From: Shinisaurus crocodilurus | Lineage: Eukaryota > Chordata > Lepidosauria > Squamata > Shinisauridae | Direction: 5' to 3' | Assembly (NCBI GenBank): GCA_021292165.1 | Contig: CM037879.1 | Coordinates: 37,106,339 to 37,170,338 of the forward strand | DNA: 64,000 nucleotides | Shown here: piece after piece, positions 1 to 11,682 of the stretch | Layout of the letters: every line of letters begins with the position of its first letter | Numbering within the stretch: the first letter of the stretch is position 1 | The notes under the pieces: generated by a model | What the model saw: the letters and a program-made list of their open reading frames with translations, nothing else | The model's database searches: none | Told to the model about the DNA's origin: nothing | Translations under genes and position numbers: made by a program

Positions 1-285
1 TGCCAGTTGCACTACAAATACAAGGTGGAGAACAACAACTTGTGTCTAGATGAGCTTGTTCCATTGACCAGACTTGGAACCAGGGTTTCAGATGTTGACT
101 TCAAGGCATCTGCATTAGATCTCTTTGAGAAGAGAGCAGGATTCTGGTGTCTTCCATATATGTTGAGCAGATATACAGACTGACTTGCGTTCTTACATGA
201 ATGAAAATAAGCATGGATTCCTCCACAAAAACCAAAGTGATGATTGCATTTGAACAGCAGTGGCAGAGGACTATTGCCATCATGT

Positions 286-410
286 GCTAAGCAGGGTCAG
301 GCCTGGTTATTACTTGGATGGGAGACCTCTCCTCTAGTTTCCTGCATTGAGCAGGGGGTTGGACTCAATAGCCTTCTAGGCTCCTTCCAACTCTATGATC
401 TATGAAATCT
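286..410 (+). mobile_element. 5S-rRNA-derived SINE, 5' truncated
   Basis: The segment begins inside the 5S rRNA internal promoter region (CTAAGCAGGGTCAGGCCTGG, then TTGGATGGGAGACC) and runs into a CR1-like tail (TTGGACTCAATAGCC, CTTCCAACTCTATGATC). This composition matches the 5S-Sauria type SINE of lizards. The first part of the 5S head is missing. Confidence 0.75.
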
Positions 411-515
411 ATGTCCTGCTTGTGGGCTTCCCACAGGTATCTGGTTGGCCAGTGTAGGAAACAGGATGCTGGACTCGATAGGCTTTTGTCTGATTCAGCA
501 TAGCTCTTTTTATGT
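411..515 (+). mobile_element. CR1-like LINE 3' end fragment
   Basis: TCCTGCTTGTGGGCTTCCCA, then ATCTGGTTGGCC and AGGATGCTGGACTCGATAGG, form a 3' tail that recurs at 24050-24140 (- strand) and 50640-50915 (+ strand). It abuts the 5S-derived SINE. Assignment to a CR1-type LINE is from familiarity with reptile repeats. Confidence 0.5.
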
Positions 516-1080
516 TCATTTCTTGCTGGCCACCTTTCTGCCCTCATTTTATAACAGATAAAATGTTATATCAGTCTGACCAACACAGGGACAAGGATGT
601 TCTTCCTAGCACTTCAGAATTTCCCCCCAATTTTTTCCCCATCTCTAGCTCCTTTTGTGTATTTTATTTTTTATTTTTCCTTTGCAGCAACTCCCTACTG
701 CAACTTGGTACCTCCCAAGCCCTTTGCCACAGCCAGTGCTGCCTTGGCCTACCATATCTGGCTATCCTTCTCTTCCTGATGGCCCCTGGTCTCCAGGAAA
801 CCCCTGCCTGAAGACCCTACAAATCAGGTGGCTATGGCCACCCCCTTTCCTTCTCATAAATTCCTAATCACGTGCTAGACCAGGAGGAAAAGCAGTTCTG
901 TGCTATCTCCCAAATTTAGAGCTGCTACTGAGGTACTGCTGGGGCTCCTTAATGCCTCTCATGGCCTGATACAGGAAAGAAACTGAATCTTTATTTTTTT
1001 AATTTATAAATTGATACGTTGCCTTTTGGCCCAAATAGTGCCCCCAAGGCAGTGTGCAATTAAAACTTTAAAATGATTTA

Positions 1081-1199
1081 GGGCGCAATCCTATGAAAGT
1101 TTAGACAGAAAAAACGGCCTACAGCAACAGCATAGCTGGCTGGGACACGCTGGGAGTTGTAGGCCATTTTTCTGTCTAATCTTGCATAGGATTGCGCCC
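1081..1199. mobile_element. Harbinger-type MITE with TTA target duplication
   Basis: The 119-bp element has terminal inverted repeats starting GGGCGCAATCCTATG at both ends and is flanked by TTA at 1078-1080 and 1200-1202. A 3-bp TTA/TAA duplication is characteristic of PIF/Harbinger transposons. No coding capacity. It lies in an INTS7 intron. Confidence 0.75.
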
Positions 1200-1229
1200 T
1201 TAGAAACTTTCCCCCCCATCTCTGTAAGC

Positions 1230-1318
1230 CAGCCTTCCCCAACCATTGGCCCTGCTGGCTGGGGCTGATGGGAGTTATAGTCCAACACATCTGGCGGGCA
1301 CCATGTTGGGGAAGGGTG
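1230..1318. mobile_element. hAT-type MITE (CAGCCTTCCCCAACC family)
   Basis: The element starts CAGCCTTCCCCAACC and ends in the imperfect complement GTTGGGGAAGGGTG. It is flanked by an exact 8-bp duplication CTGTAAGC (1222-1229 and 1319-1326), the target length of hAT transposases. Relatives in this window are at 24410, 29983, 41545 and 45098. Confidence 0.8.
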
Positions 1319-1467
1319 CTGTAAGCTATTCCACAATCTTGATGGAGCATTGTCTTGGCTTCTTGAGTGCAAGCGACTGTGGTGCTAATACCCGATGCAC
1401 ATGCTGTTTCCCATCCCTGCTGTAAAAAGGATTAGTTCTGATCTAGCTTGGCATTGTTTTGTTCCAG

Positions 1468-1566
1468 CACACGGCTTGTCTATCCAGTGCAGTCATTGCC
1501 TTGCTGAAAGTCCCCCTGTCGTTCCAGAGATATTTTTTCCAGAAGCTGCAGTCAACTAGCATTAAG
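1468..1566 (+). CDS. INTS7: INTS7 internal coding exon (antepenultimate)
   Basis: This 99-base exon encodes 33 residues with no stop and is phase 0 at both ends. A pyrimidine-rich acceptor ending TTGTTCCAG precedes it and the donor AAG|GTAAGC follows. The peptide includes LLKVPLSFQRYFFQKLQSTS, which I recognise as the Integrator subunit 7 region just before the C-terminal segment. INTS7 is a scaffold subunit of the Integrator complex, the nuclear assembly on RNA polymerase II that cleaves snRNA precursors and terminates transcription at many genes. The exon joins in frame to the one at 8500. The rest of the gene lies left of the window. A shorter exon starting at an internal CAG near 1518 is possible, but the longer one fits the family better. 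Confidence 0.85.
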
Positions 1567-2032
1567 GTAAGCTATAGTTACACTGAATTCTAACTACAGT
1601 TAATGCAGAGAGATCCCTGTACTGGGAGACATGGGAAGTTGGGGAGGAGGACTGTTGCTGATCCAAGCAACACTCCAGTTTACCATTGTCCATAGATTAA
1701 AATATTGCCCAGATACCTAACTGAGCTAAAATTCATACCTGAAATACAAGTGCAGTTTGGATTAAATATTTATTTTTTAAAGAAGACTTTAAACTCTGAG
1801 CTATTTGCACGTATCACAGAGTCCCTGGGTGTGAGAAGAGGGGGGAAGTGTGTCTCACCCAGTTCTGTCCAACAGGTTACTCCGTGGTACAGCAAGGTAG
1901 GGCTGGGAGGTGGAGTGGCAGCACTACGTAGGGTCTCTGCCTCGCTAACCAGATGTTCCATCCAGCAGCCGGTGAATGTCAAGTGCAGGCTGCTTTGGTT
2001 GGTGGCGAAGATGGTCAAGGGCAGCCTTCCTC

Positions 2033-2151
2033 AGCCTAGTGTCCTCCAGATGTGCTGGACTACCAATGCCCACAAGCCCTCAGCCAGATGTACAACATTT
2101 CCTATGATTCTATGTCTGGAGGGCTCCAGGTTGGGAGAAGGCTGGCACCGC
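2033..2151. mobile_element. Degenerate relative of the CAGCCTTCC MITE family
   Basis: The left end is CAGCCTTCCTCAGCC and the right end GGTTGGGAGAAGGCTG, an imperfect inverted pair with the CTCCAGATGTGCTGGACTAC core seen in other copies. No matching flanking duplication is visible, so this is an old copy. Confidence 0.55.
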
Positions 2152-4016
2152 GATTCTGTTGGTGTGCTTTCCATTCTGCTGCCCACAGTCTCCCTTTTCT
2201 GAGCTACCCAGTGTGATCTCAGAGCTGGTGTTAGATAATCCCAGGCTTCCTGTTCTGGGAGAGTTTTATGTTCACACTGAGGTTTGCTAAGTCAGGAGTG
2301 GCTCAGGATTTTATGTCTACCTTGGCAGCCCAATTAGTACCTGGCTCCATACATGCAGCAGGGCACACTCTTGATTTATTATTGTGTTTAGGTGGAGTTG
2401 GTGTTCTGAAGATGGAGGGCTTGTATGTCACTCCTTCGTGATGGACAGATCACTTTCTAGTTAGTTTTGACTGGCTGTGGGTATGTCCTCCGCAAGGCTG
2501 GTGGTGGTGAATAGGCTAAAATTATTATCATTCCCATGCAGGTGTGTAATTGTGACAAAATAAACAATTGCTCAGTCTTTAAACGTGACAGTTTTAAACT
2601 TGACACAGTTGTAACTTTTCCTCCTACTTTTCCTCCCATGTGGAATTTATCTCTGTAAATAAAATGTCATGTGTGAAGGTGCCCTTATATTCTTTGCGTT
2701 GGAGGTGCAATCTGCCATTTGCCTAGGGTAAATATATTGGTTTTCCTTCAGATGTATGACAAATTGTACCTTGCATGAGAGAGTCTGTGCTTTGGTATGT
2801 TGGTTCTTTTTTGCTTTTCTGTTTCCTACCCAACACAGGGCACCCCAATACTCTGTAAGATAGAAGGAGCTTGTGCACTCTTATTTTTTGTGTAATCAGT
2901 TGGATGGCTTGGCAGATTTTGATATTTACTCTTGTACCTTTTAAACTCTTGTGGTCTCCTTTATTACTTCATTTTCCTGCCTCATTTTAATGGTTGGTTT
3001 TATCGACTATCCATTTGGTGTAATATGGCCTCAGATGCTGCTATTCCATTAACCTCATACTCTGCCCGTAAAATAATTGAAACTCCTGAATGAATATATA
3101 GCTATTCTGTATCAGCAAAGCAAAAATCTGAAGGCAGACATTTACCAGTAAAAACCATCTAGACACAGTGCAGCCAAAGAGAACTTACCCTTTTGATTGC
3201 CCAAAGTGAGGTTCCTGTTTTTGAGAAGTCAAGGCACATTTGTTTCTCCATGTAATGTGTAGGCTACCTATACTTTAGCCATGTAGTGTCTTAGTCACAG
3301 GGACAACCCATCTTCTGCACAGTCCAAGTGCTATATTTGGAAGAAATACAATGCAGACTCTTAGATAATGTGTTCTTAGGGGGGTTTCTGGGAATTGTGG
3401 TTTGGATTATAGCTGCATCAAGTCACTGGACTTTGCGTATGTAGTTTGTAACAAAGAGTGACACAACGTCTTTCCCCTGCTCAGCCGTATAAGCACCTAA
3501 AACATGTGGATCAAATTTTGTGATTCTCTTTCTCGCCAGCCTAGACTTTCTAGTGCAATCTCAGTATTTCCTACAATATTGTGTGCTTGAATGATTGAGC
3601 GCTTCCAGTCCACCCTACTTGGATATTTTTCTGTGGTCACACAATTTGCAATGTTAACATGCATTTTCAAATGCTCCAATCCAATACTATATATTCTTTC
3701 TGAATTTGGTGTTACATACTTTGTACATGAGATACTTGTGCACATTGACTCAAGTGGCAGAAAGCACGTCTCATTGGAACATTGGAGGCAAAATAGAGGG
3801 CAGAAGCGGCAGACAGAAGCAAGGCCATTTGCCCACCAAAGAAAATAGCCCTTCTTTTGTCTACATACCGTATAGAGTCTATATACCAGTATAGGTCCCT
3901 GCCCCCCCAAATAAAATAAAATTATTCTAGCCCTTTGTAAATCCTAGTTTAAAAATGAAGCTGTAACTTTGATAGCTGTCAAACTTAACTACTCCCATAA
4001 TGGGGTGGCACACACT

Positions 4017-4055
4017 TTTTCACTTGTTCCCAAGATTGTCGGGAACAAGTGAAAA
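4017..4055. repeat. Perfect 15-bp hairpin
   Basis: TTTTCACTTGTTCCC (4017-4031) and its exact complement GGGAACAAGTGAAAA (4041-4055) are separated by 9 bases. The flanks contain the short palindrome TTGATAGCTGTCAAA near 3970 and 4184, so this may be the middle of a decayed MITE. Confidence 0.6.
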
Positions 4056-4830
4056 GTAAGGGCACCCTTGGGACACATGAATCCTTGCCCCCCCCCAAAA
4101 GCCCCAAGGATCTTGCTGCAAAGGGGGTGAATGACGTGCCGCCCCCTTTTTGCAAGCCATCATTTGCTCCTTTGGTGACATTTGATAGCTGTCAAATAGA
4201 ACCAAAAGGGGGGGGGGAACTTACCTGCAGCCTCTGTGGGGCAATGCCCAGGGTGGGTAACTGCTGGACTTTGCCAGCATGCACCCTCCTGCACATTGGC
4301 CACCCAAGGCTCACCATTTCCACATCCATGCAACTGTGAATATTAGCAGTTGCACAAGTGTGGGTAAAAAAAAATGTTAAATATATTTTTTGCAAATATT
4401 TGCAAAAATTACGTGGAACACTTTTTTAAAAAAATGAAATGTTGGGCAACTACGGGCAGCCTCTCCAAGGTGTTGTTGGGGCGCTTTGAAGGGACTGTCT
4501 GTAGCTGTCAAAATGGGGATCACGAAAGCTGGCTTGATAGCTGACTTCCACAATCTCCGGGGCGGGGGGGGCTTAAAAGGGAAAAAAGCTACGGCAACCC
4601 GAAAACAGCTCGCAGTTGTGGTGGGGAGGGGGGGAGACAACTCAATCCTCCTGCGGTGTTACCTAGGATACCCGTAGAAGGACCTAGGGGGCCAACAGCC
4701 CACGGTGAGCCGATTGTCTGTCGGGCTCACCATGGGTTGTTCACATGACAACTAACCCACCGTGGCTTATTGCCAGGGTGGCTTAGCATGACATGTGAAT
4801 GTGCCCACTGGGTTAGTTTATGCAGTAGGA

Positions 4831-5010
4831 AAGACCATAACTCAGTCATAGAGTGCATGCTTTGCACGCAGAATATCCCAGGTTCAATTCCTGGCAGATG
4901 ATTGGGGGAGGGGGGCTCTGCTTGGGACCCTAGAGAACTGTTGCCAGTCAGAGTAGACAATATTGAGTTAGATGGACAAATAGCGTGGCCTGATATAAAT
5001 CAGCTTCCTA
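4831..5010 (+). mobile_element. tRNA-derived SINE (type B)
   Basis: The head resembles a tRNA A box and B box (CATAACTCAGTCATAGAGTG, then GGTTCAATTCCTGG). It is followed by a body with GTTGCCAGTCAGAGTAGACA and a tail ending ATCAGCTTCCTATATGC. A related copy is at 16200. The divergence is too high for a functional tRNA. Confidence 0.7.
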
Positions 5011-5890
5011 TATGCTAACTACTTGTTCAAGCAATTTCATTTCATTAAATTTGTATCCTGGATGTGAGAAAATAACAATGGCGATTTTTAGCCAAAAGTC
5101 AGGTTACAGATATTTAAATAAAATAAATAAAAACAATGGGCAGTATCCAACAGTGTCAATCCGCACTCAAGTAGCCCTAGCAGAACTCCGCCAGATCTTT
5201 CTGTTGTGCATTACACTTGCACAAGCGGTTGTGCAACCGTAACTTTAGTTGGATTCTCCTCTTGCTCATAGTTTGGAATCGAGTTTCTGCTAGCACGATG
5301 TCATTTGCACTTGTGGAATAACAGTTGGATATTGCCCAATATCAAGATAAATCAGTACATCACTACAATGTAAAATAGTGAACAAATGACTGCAAAATAA
5401 AATAACCAAACAGTATGAGCAGAGACCAGGATTGATCCCCAGAGTAATCCCCCTAAAAAGAGGGTCTTCCCTAGCTTTGTAGAACTCGCTAGGGAGCCTA
5501 TTAGATTAATCTCTCTAGGAAGGAGCTCTGCAACACAGGTGCAGACACACATGTTTCTCTTTACAGCAGGCACATGAGGCTTCAGGCCTGCTTCGGGTAA
5601 CCAGCTGGCTGTGTCAATAACCATTGACTTCAGGTCTATTTGGAGTCTCTTGAAGTGTATGTCCTTAAGGTTGTTAGAGTCAAAAGTGAAGGGCTCTTAA
5701 CAAGTAAGAGAGCTCACCTGAAGAATTGCACATACTGCAAGACTCATGCCGCAGAGCATAAGGCTTTCCTCCAATTGGGATCACTGAGGGTGCCTTTTAT
5801 ACACAACAGCAGCAGCGTACTAGCCCCTTTTGCAGGGCTTCATTCCATGGTACTGCTGTAACATTTAAAGGCAAATCATACCCCCAATAA

Positions 5891-6054
5891 TTCATAGATC
5901 ATAGAGTTGGAAGGAGCCTACAAGGCCTACATGGAGTCCAACCCCCTGCTCAATGCAGGAAACTAGAGGAGGGTTCTCCCATCCAGGTATTAACTAGGCC
6001 TGACCCTGCTTAGCTTTCCACGCTCAGACAAGCTGAGACGGGCCTGTATGATCC
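5891..6054 (-). mobile_element. 5S-rRNA-derived SINE
   Basis: On the - strand the 5S-like head (GGAAAGCTAAGCAGGGTCAG) is followed by CTCCTCTAGTTTCCTGCATT and the CR1-like tail ending CCAACTCTATGATCTATGAA. It is nearly full length at the 5' side and located in the large INTS7 intron. Confidence 0.8.
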
Positions 6055-7144
6055 TAGCCAGGGGGTGGTTAGGTGTGAAGGTCCCATACGAGCGACTTGG
6101 TCCATGTGATGCTGGGCCTTTATATGTTACAGCAGGGCTATGAGGTGAAACTATGAGCATGCAGCTCCCCACTGCTGTTGTAAAGGGTGTCTGCGTCCTC
6201 GAAATGATGCTGAAAAGGCGGCGTGCTTACTTTCTACTTGTTTGCTGCCTATAGATGGACACTGGTAGCCTATTTCCTTTATCCATCCTAAGGTTATGTG
6301 TTCTCTGCCAAAAACAATAACCCCAACCCACTACATTTTGCAATGGGAACACCAAGATTCTGTACTTGATTTATGCAAGCTTAAAATATATTTGCATTGT
6401 ATACATCTGCTTCCAAGATTCATGCTTTCTATTAAAAAAAATTTTTTTTTTAAATCAAAACGTAAATTGGCAAGGACCAAGGAATGTCAAAGGAGACAGA
6501 GAGTTGGGTGGGTGTAAGAAAGAACATTTTGGTTGCAGTTAGCTGTTAAGCCTAAGAGGCAAGGAGTAATAGTTCTTGGAGCGGTAGATATGCATGATAT
6601 TAAAGGAACAGCACTGAAAACAACACCTCACGGCTCCTTTTGGTTTTTGAGCGTTCACTGGCTGATGCCCAATATTTCCAGGTTTGCTGAGGGAGGAAGA
6701 AAGGCAGACAGTGATAAATGGGGTTAAACAGGCCACAGCTTTATTGAAGGAACACAGCATCCATGTTCAGCCGAGACCAGTGGGTAGTTCTAGCCCCTTC
6801 CTACATGATGTTCAGGGAGACTGGCATGGATGGCCAGCTGCAGTGTCCCTGGCATCTCTGAGTCAGGTCAAGCCTGACTCAAGGCAGGAATGCAGTGGTC
6901 ACCCATATTAGCCACTTACAGCTCAGCTTGGTGTAGCCCGCCTTCATGGCCCTGGGCGGCAGCATCACTCCAGCACCTGCTCCAGCCTTGTGGGTGCCCT
7001 GCTATCTTCCATCTCAGCCTAGATGGATCTCCTGGGCACCTTCCCACCCCCACAATGTTGGTGCCATTTTCTACACCCACACTGATCCTTCTGCCAGAGT
7101 TCTGACAAAAGAGGAGGAAAGTAGGCTTAGCCAAATCGTATCAG

Positions 7145-7386
7145 TTTATTTATTTATTTAATTATATTTATACTCCGCCTTTTTTCCTGCAAGGAACCCA
7201 AGGCGGCTTACATAATCCTCCTCCTCTCCATTTTATCCTCACAACAACCCTGTGAGGTAGGTTAGGCTGAGAGTCAGTGACTGGCCCAAAGTCACCCAGT
7301 GAGTTTCATGACTGAGCAGGGACTAGAACCCGGATCTCCCGGGTCCCAGTCGAACACTCTAACCACTATGCCACACTGGCTCTCAG
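7145..7386 (-). mobile_element. tRNA-derived SINE (type A), - strand
   Basis: Read on the - strand: GCCAGTGTGGCATAGTGGTT (A-box region), a GGGTTCTAGTCCCTGC B-box region, then GTTGTTGTGAGGATAAAATG, GCCGCCTTGGGTTCCTTGCA and a TTTA-rich tail. This is a common squamate SINE. The other copies here are at 11683, 15880, 23096 and 34313. Part of the body resembles the MIR/CORE core. Confidence 0.85.
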
Positions 7387-8499
7387 TTAATCCAATACCA
7401 GTAAGCCATCCCAGGGAAGGCAAAGAAAAATAAAATAAAAACATGCCAGCCCAACAGCCAATCAGGGCTAGCATGAAAAAAGAAAAAAAAAAAAGACCCT
7501 TCCCAAGTCCCATAATGAATGACTGGCGAAATCCCATTGTTCCCAGCCCAAAAGTGGGAGGACGAGTGGCTGCCTTCCTGCCCTGTCCAACTGGTTGCCA
7601 GGCAGGAAATGTTTTTTATAAGCCTCAGTCCCACCTTTTATTCACAGCTACGCGAGATCCTCATCCTGTGCAGCTGCACCTGCTGTAAGGCAGAATGTGC
7701 TGCCTTCCTTTCGAGTCCTGCCAGTCTTCCCCCACCCTGCAGGTTTTGCCACGGTAGCGGGGCCCACCCTCCCTCTAAAATGTTCATGAGTAGAAACTGG
7801 TTGTTTTTTTAAAAAAAGAAAAAAGTCCATGTTTAAGTAGTGAACTCATGAAATGTTCACAGCTCAGCGTATGATGGCCATTGTGCACATGCAGCAGAAT
7901 TACATGCAAAACTTACCTTGGATTGTACCACTTCAGGCTGCAATTTGGGAGGGGTGTGTGTTGAATACTCCCCCATCTAAAAAATGCCCACATATCCAAA
8001 ACTGGCATGTCACAAGGAAGGTTAGGCTGTACTGTGTTCTCCCTGACATGCTAATTTTGTATGTGCGGGGACTTGTTCCTTTAAGATAGGGTGGCACCCT
8101 ACCCCTATCCCCCCCCCCCCACAGCTGCTGCCTAAATGATTGTGCTGAATTATTAAACCTGCCCTAATATGGAACCGTTAAGGGGAGAGTCTTTATTGGG
8201 TGAATATCATTTTGCTTAAACATAGACGCTTGTTATAATCTAGAGAAAATGCATTTAAAGTTTTGATGACTTAGGAGACTTGTATTTCTTTCTAACAATG
8301 CAGTGAATGCACTGATCATAAATCATGTCCACAGTGCTCCTTTTCTTGAGCATCATAACAGTCCTTGCCTTCTCCCCATCGTCTGCTTGCTTCTCGTTTC
8401 AGTTGAGAGGTGTTTGTTCCTGCTTGTATGTTTTGCCTTTTCCCTCAAAAAAAAAGTGCCCCTTAATAAATAATAAATATAGATCTTTCTCTGTTTCAG

Positions 8500-8685
8500 C
8501 TTGCCCTGTCTCCATCTCCACGTAACCCTGCAGAGCCCATTGTAGTTCAGAATAACCAGCAACTGGCCTTAAAAGTAGAAGGAGTGGTCCAACATGGCTC
8601 CAAGCCAGGCCTTTTCCGCAAAATTCAGTCCATCTGTCTAAATGTGTCTTCAACGCTGCAGAGCAAATCTGGACAAGACTACAAG
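8500..8685 (+). CDS. INTS7: INTS7 penultimate coding exon
   Basis: The exon is 186 bases (62 codons, phase 0 on both sides). The acceptor is TTTCTCTGTTTCAG and the donor is AAG|GTAAGA. The translation starts LALSPSPRNPAEPIVVQNNQ and continues through a KVEGVVQHGSKPGLFRKIQS segment to SGQDYK, closely matching the vertebrate INTS7 C-terminal region. Nothing is broken. It follows a 6.9-kb intron rich in repeats and precedes a 0.7-kb intron. The splice phases agree with both neighbouring exons, which strongly supports a functional gene rather than a retrocopy. Confidence 0.95.
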
Positions 8686-9387
8686 GTAAGAAAAAGTATG
8701 GAGCCATAAACTGTCAACCATCATGCTGCCTGAAACCCATGAAGAATTGAAACAGATCTCATTTCCCCTGTTGGGTAGCAAGAATTCTTTCACCTCAAGT
8801 GTGTGTGTGTGTGTGTGTGTCAACATGAGTGCAAGCATTTCTGGCAGCTTTGGTTCTTTTGAAAATAAGACCCTTGAATAAGAGCTGAGCTGGTCTAGAT
8901 CTTGTGTTCGTATCCCCACGGCAAATTTCCCACCCCTGTTGTATCATTTAGTTAGGAGAACTGTATGCATCTCATGGGTAAAGGACAGCTGGAACAGATA
9001 ATCCTTCTCTTTGCTTTCTATCTTGGCAGTAGCCCTGAATTGTCCTAGCTAAGAACACACAGCTGTTTGGCAGCAGTAAACAAATTTACTCGTAAGAGAA
9101 TGTTGATCACTTGGAATGGCCAAGCAGAGGTTTCCCAAGCCCTGGGATTCTGATATGGACAGCTGAGCCATTTGCGATAGTTTAGAAAAGACGGGCAAAT
9201 AACTTATGTTTTGCATGGACATGCTAAATAAAAGTATAGGACACTAGCTTATTTGACCCTCCTCTGGAATTTCTAATGCTGCCATCCAGGAGCCAAGCTT
9301 CTGTTTTATATGGTGAAATTGAAACACCTTTAAAGGCACAGCATAAAGTGCCATCCTGACTCCTTGTTTTTTCCTTTCTTTTCTCAG
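8686..9387 (+). other. INTS7: Last INTS7 intron
   Basis: A 702-bp intron with GT at 8686 and AG at 9386-9387. It holds a (GT)n microsatellite at about 8801-8820 and no recognisable transposable element. Confidence 0.85.
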
Positions 9388-9690
9388 ATGCCCATTGACA
9401 GCCTGACCAATGAGATGGAGCAGATGGTTGAGCCTCACAATGATTATTTCAGCACACAGTTCCTCTTGAACTTCATTTTTGTTGGCACCCATAGCATCAC
9501 CGTGGAGTCCTCTGTAAGAGATCTCAATGGCATCATATGGAAGACTGGGCCAAAAACCACTCTGCTGATTAAGTCTCTTGAAGATCCATACTCTCAGCAA
9601 ATTCGACTTCAGCAGCAGCAAGGACAGCAGCCACCCCAGCAACCGACACAGACTCAGACACAGCAACGGACTGCATATTCCCGTTTTTAG
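9388..9690 (+). CDS. INTS7: INTS7 terminal coding exon with stop
   Basis: The acceptor is a long pyrimidine tract ending TTTTCTCAG. The exon encodes 100 residues and ends with TAG at 9688-9690. It begins MPIDSLTNEMEQMVEPHNDY; the ATG here is an internal codon, not a start. A conserved beta-rich stretch (THSITVESSVRDLNG) and SLEDPYSQQIRLQQQQ follow, and the protein ends in a glutamine/proline/threonine-rich tail closing with AYSRF. This is the recognised carboxy terminus of INTS7. The Q-rich tail is somewhat expanded with QT repeats compared with what I remember from mammals, as expected for a low-complexity end. Confidence 0.96.
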   Translation: MPIDSLTNEMEQMVEPHNDYFSTQFLLNFIFVGTHSITVESSVRDLNGIIWKTGPKTTLLIKSLEDPYSQQIRLQQQQGQQPPQQPTQTQTQQRTAYSRF

Positions 9691-11250
9691 GACTCATTCT
9701 TCATTCAGGGCCCATGTCAAGGGCATTGCACTGGTGTGATGGGTTGAAATCTGGTAGCATTGCATAACCCAGCCAGTCACTTTTAACTCAGCTTCAGCCC
9801 TTTCTAGTGTACCTAGTAATTTGCATTCCACCTCATAAAAAGTCTCATGTGAATTGGTCTTTATGAAGGCCACTGTACATTAAGAACAGCTTAAATTGCG
9901 TCCCCCACATCCATCCTGTGCATCACCAGTTAGAGCTCCCTCTTGGAAGATGGTGAGTGAGCAAGGAAGTGTGGAAGTATTGTCTGGGTTGCACTCCAGT
10001 ATATTGGCTCTTTGAGTCATCCAGTTGCCACTTCCTAAAGTGCACGAATTGGTTTGAGAGCACTAAGAAAATGCTACACTTAGGCTCTCAAACCAGGCGG
10101 GATTTGTGTGTGTAAAACTCAGAGACAATGTCTCTCCAAACGTGAAAAAGTTTGACACATATATTCTGACATCCTGGCTGGATAATTTTAAGTAATCCTT
10201 TTGAATGTTGTCCAACTAGGGAAAGGTTTATCATTCCAGTTATCATGATAGTGTTCTTTATGCTTCTGAATCTCATGGCTAGTCACTTTTGTCGCTTCTG
10301 TATATAACAATGCTCAAGAAATGCCAACTGGAAATGACCTTGCTTAACAGGAGAAGACACTTTCAGCATGGTTGGGGGTCCTGTCCCTCGCTCAAAAGAA
10401 TAAATCTGTTTCATCTTTGAAAGGATGGAAAGGCTTGTGTTAAGAAGTTGACAAATTAGAAGGGCTGGTGTTAATAAGTCCTCCCCCCCCCCCACACACG
10501 CTCCAGTGTGAATGGAATATGCATTGAGAAGCATGCCAGTGCTTTTAAGAGGAGGTCTCCAAAGAGGCAACTCACTCTAAAATAAAACAGTGCTAGAAGA
10601 ACAACATGTGACCAGTGCCTGCTCTCCAACCTTGGGTCCCCAGATGTTGCTGGACTACAGCTCCCAGAATCCCTTGCCATTAGCCATGCTGGCTGGGTAT
10701 GCTGGGAGCTGCAGGCCAGCAACATCTGGGGACCCAAGGTTGGAGAACCCTGGTCTAATCTGAAGGGGATAGCCTTTGTATGGTGTGGGTTTTTTTTAGT
10801 CCTTTTCTGCAAGAGTGAAGGCCTTACAAGGCCATGAAGGGAGGGCCATCTTCCATTAACTACTCCTTTGTGAATTAAAAAACTGACTGACAAATGCAAA
10901 GAAAATAATTGGGTCTGAGCTGTTCAAACCCTAACTGTTTTGTGGATTGTCTTCTATAGCTGTGCAGGAAGGAACTGCCATTGCATCCTGTTACTGCATA
11001 TTCAGTGTGTCCATGTCTCTTATTTTCAGATGCCAGTAGTTCACTCAGGTGTTGGGGGTTTCCGCCATCAAAAATGTTTTCCTTGGATGGGTTTGGAAGG
11101 TAGTTGCAGCATAGCTTTTTTTAGCTGTTCTTTTGTTCTTTTACATTGGAAAAACTACTCAGATGGGTTTTATTACTTAAATTGTTACCGATTAGATTAC
11201 CTTCTTGGTTGTGTATAGAACATTCTAATAAACCATTTGTTTTCTATTTG
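9691..11250 (+). other. INTS7: INTS7 3' untranslated region (inferred extent)
   Basis: No coding frame continues after the stop at 9690. AATAAA hexamers lie at 10399-10404 and 11227-11232; the second is followed by a T-rich stretch and is the likelier distal poly(A) site. A palindromic MITE sits inside the region at about 10617-10757. The exact cleavage sites cannot be read from sequence alone. Confidence 0.6.
10617..10757. mobile_element. Palindromic MITE in the INTS7 3'UTR
   Basis: Two arms of about 45 bases are near-perfect reverse complements. The left arm runs through CTCCAACCTTGGGTCCCC and CAGATGTTGCTGG; the right arm returns as CCAGCAACATCTG and GGGGACCCAAGGTTGGAG. The centre carries the CATGCTGGCTGGG motif shared with other small elements in the window. 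No exact flanking duplication was found, so the insertion is probably old. In RNA it would fold as a long hairpin. Confidence 0.75.
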
Positions 11251-11682
11251 CATCCGATGAGCAAAACTGGAAATTCTTGTGAGGAAAAAGATATTGAAAA
11301 TAGCCTTTCTTAAAAAGCTAATATTTGATTAACTAGTTGCCTGCAGTTTTTAAGCTTTTCCTGGCTCTATGAGGAAACAGTTCACTTCTCCCATCCACAG
11401 CATGCATGTTAATTTGTGAACGATGAATAACCCCTTACATCAAGCAACAGAGAAATGTCACGCCTCCCTTTCCTCTTTTTGATCTATTAACTATCCTGGT
11501 CTAGCACTGATTTAGATTTAAAAATAAATCTCTATAAAAATGGGGAAGGGGGGAGAGGAGTTAATGATACCAACGAAAGAGACACTAACCAGCCGTGTGT
11601 GCGTGCATGTGTGCACTACATTTCCTGGTTTAGACTGAACTGCCTGTGCTGATTCATCTAGATTTCAGTTTCCTGTTTGCAC

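Larger units (their letters stand above)
1567..8499 (+). other. INTS7: INTS7 intron, repeat-rich
   Basis: This intron lies between the exons ending 1566 and starting 8500. Recognisable contents are the degenerate MITE near 2033, a tRNA-derived SINE at 4831, a 5S-derived SINE at 5891 and a second tRNA-derived SINE at 7145. I see no convincing additional exon; the stretches 2200-3960, 5010-5890, 6055-7140 and 7390-8490 hold no recognisable gene. Confidence 0.8.

Noticed and set aside
1..183. Open + strand frame of 60 codons from the first base of the window, considered as an INTS7 exon
   Set aside because: There is no donor site at a sensible place and the translation does not resemble INTS7. 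An open run of this length is plausible by chance.
691..828. Stretch with a TTTGCAG acceptor-like word and an AATCAG|GTGGCT donor-like word
   Set aside because: No frame gives a recognisable INTS7 peptide and the frames contain stops. Treated as intron.
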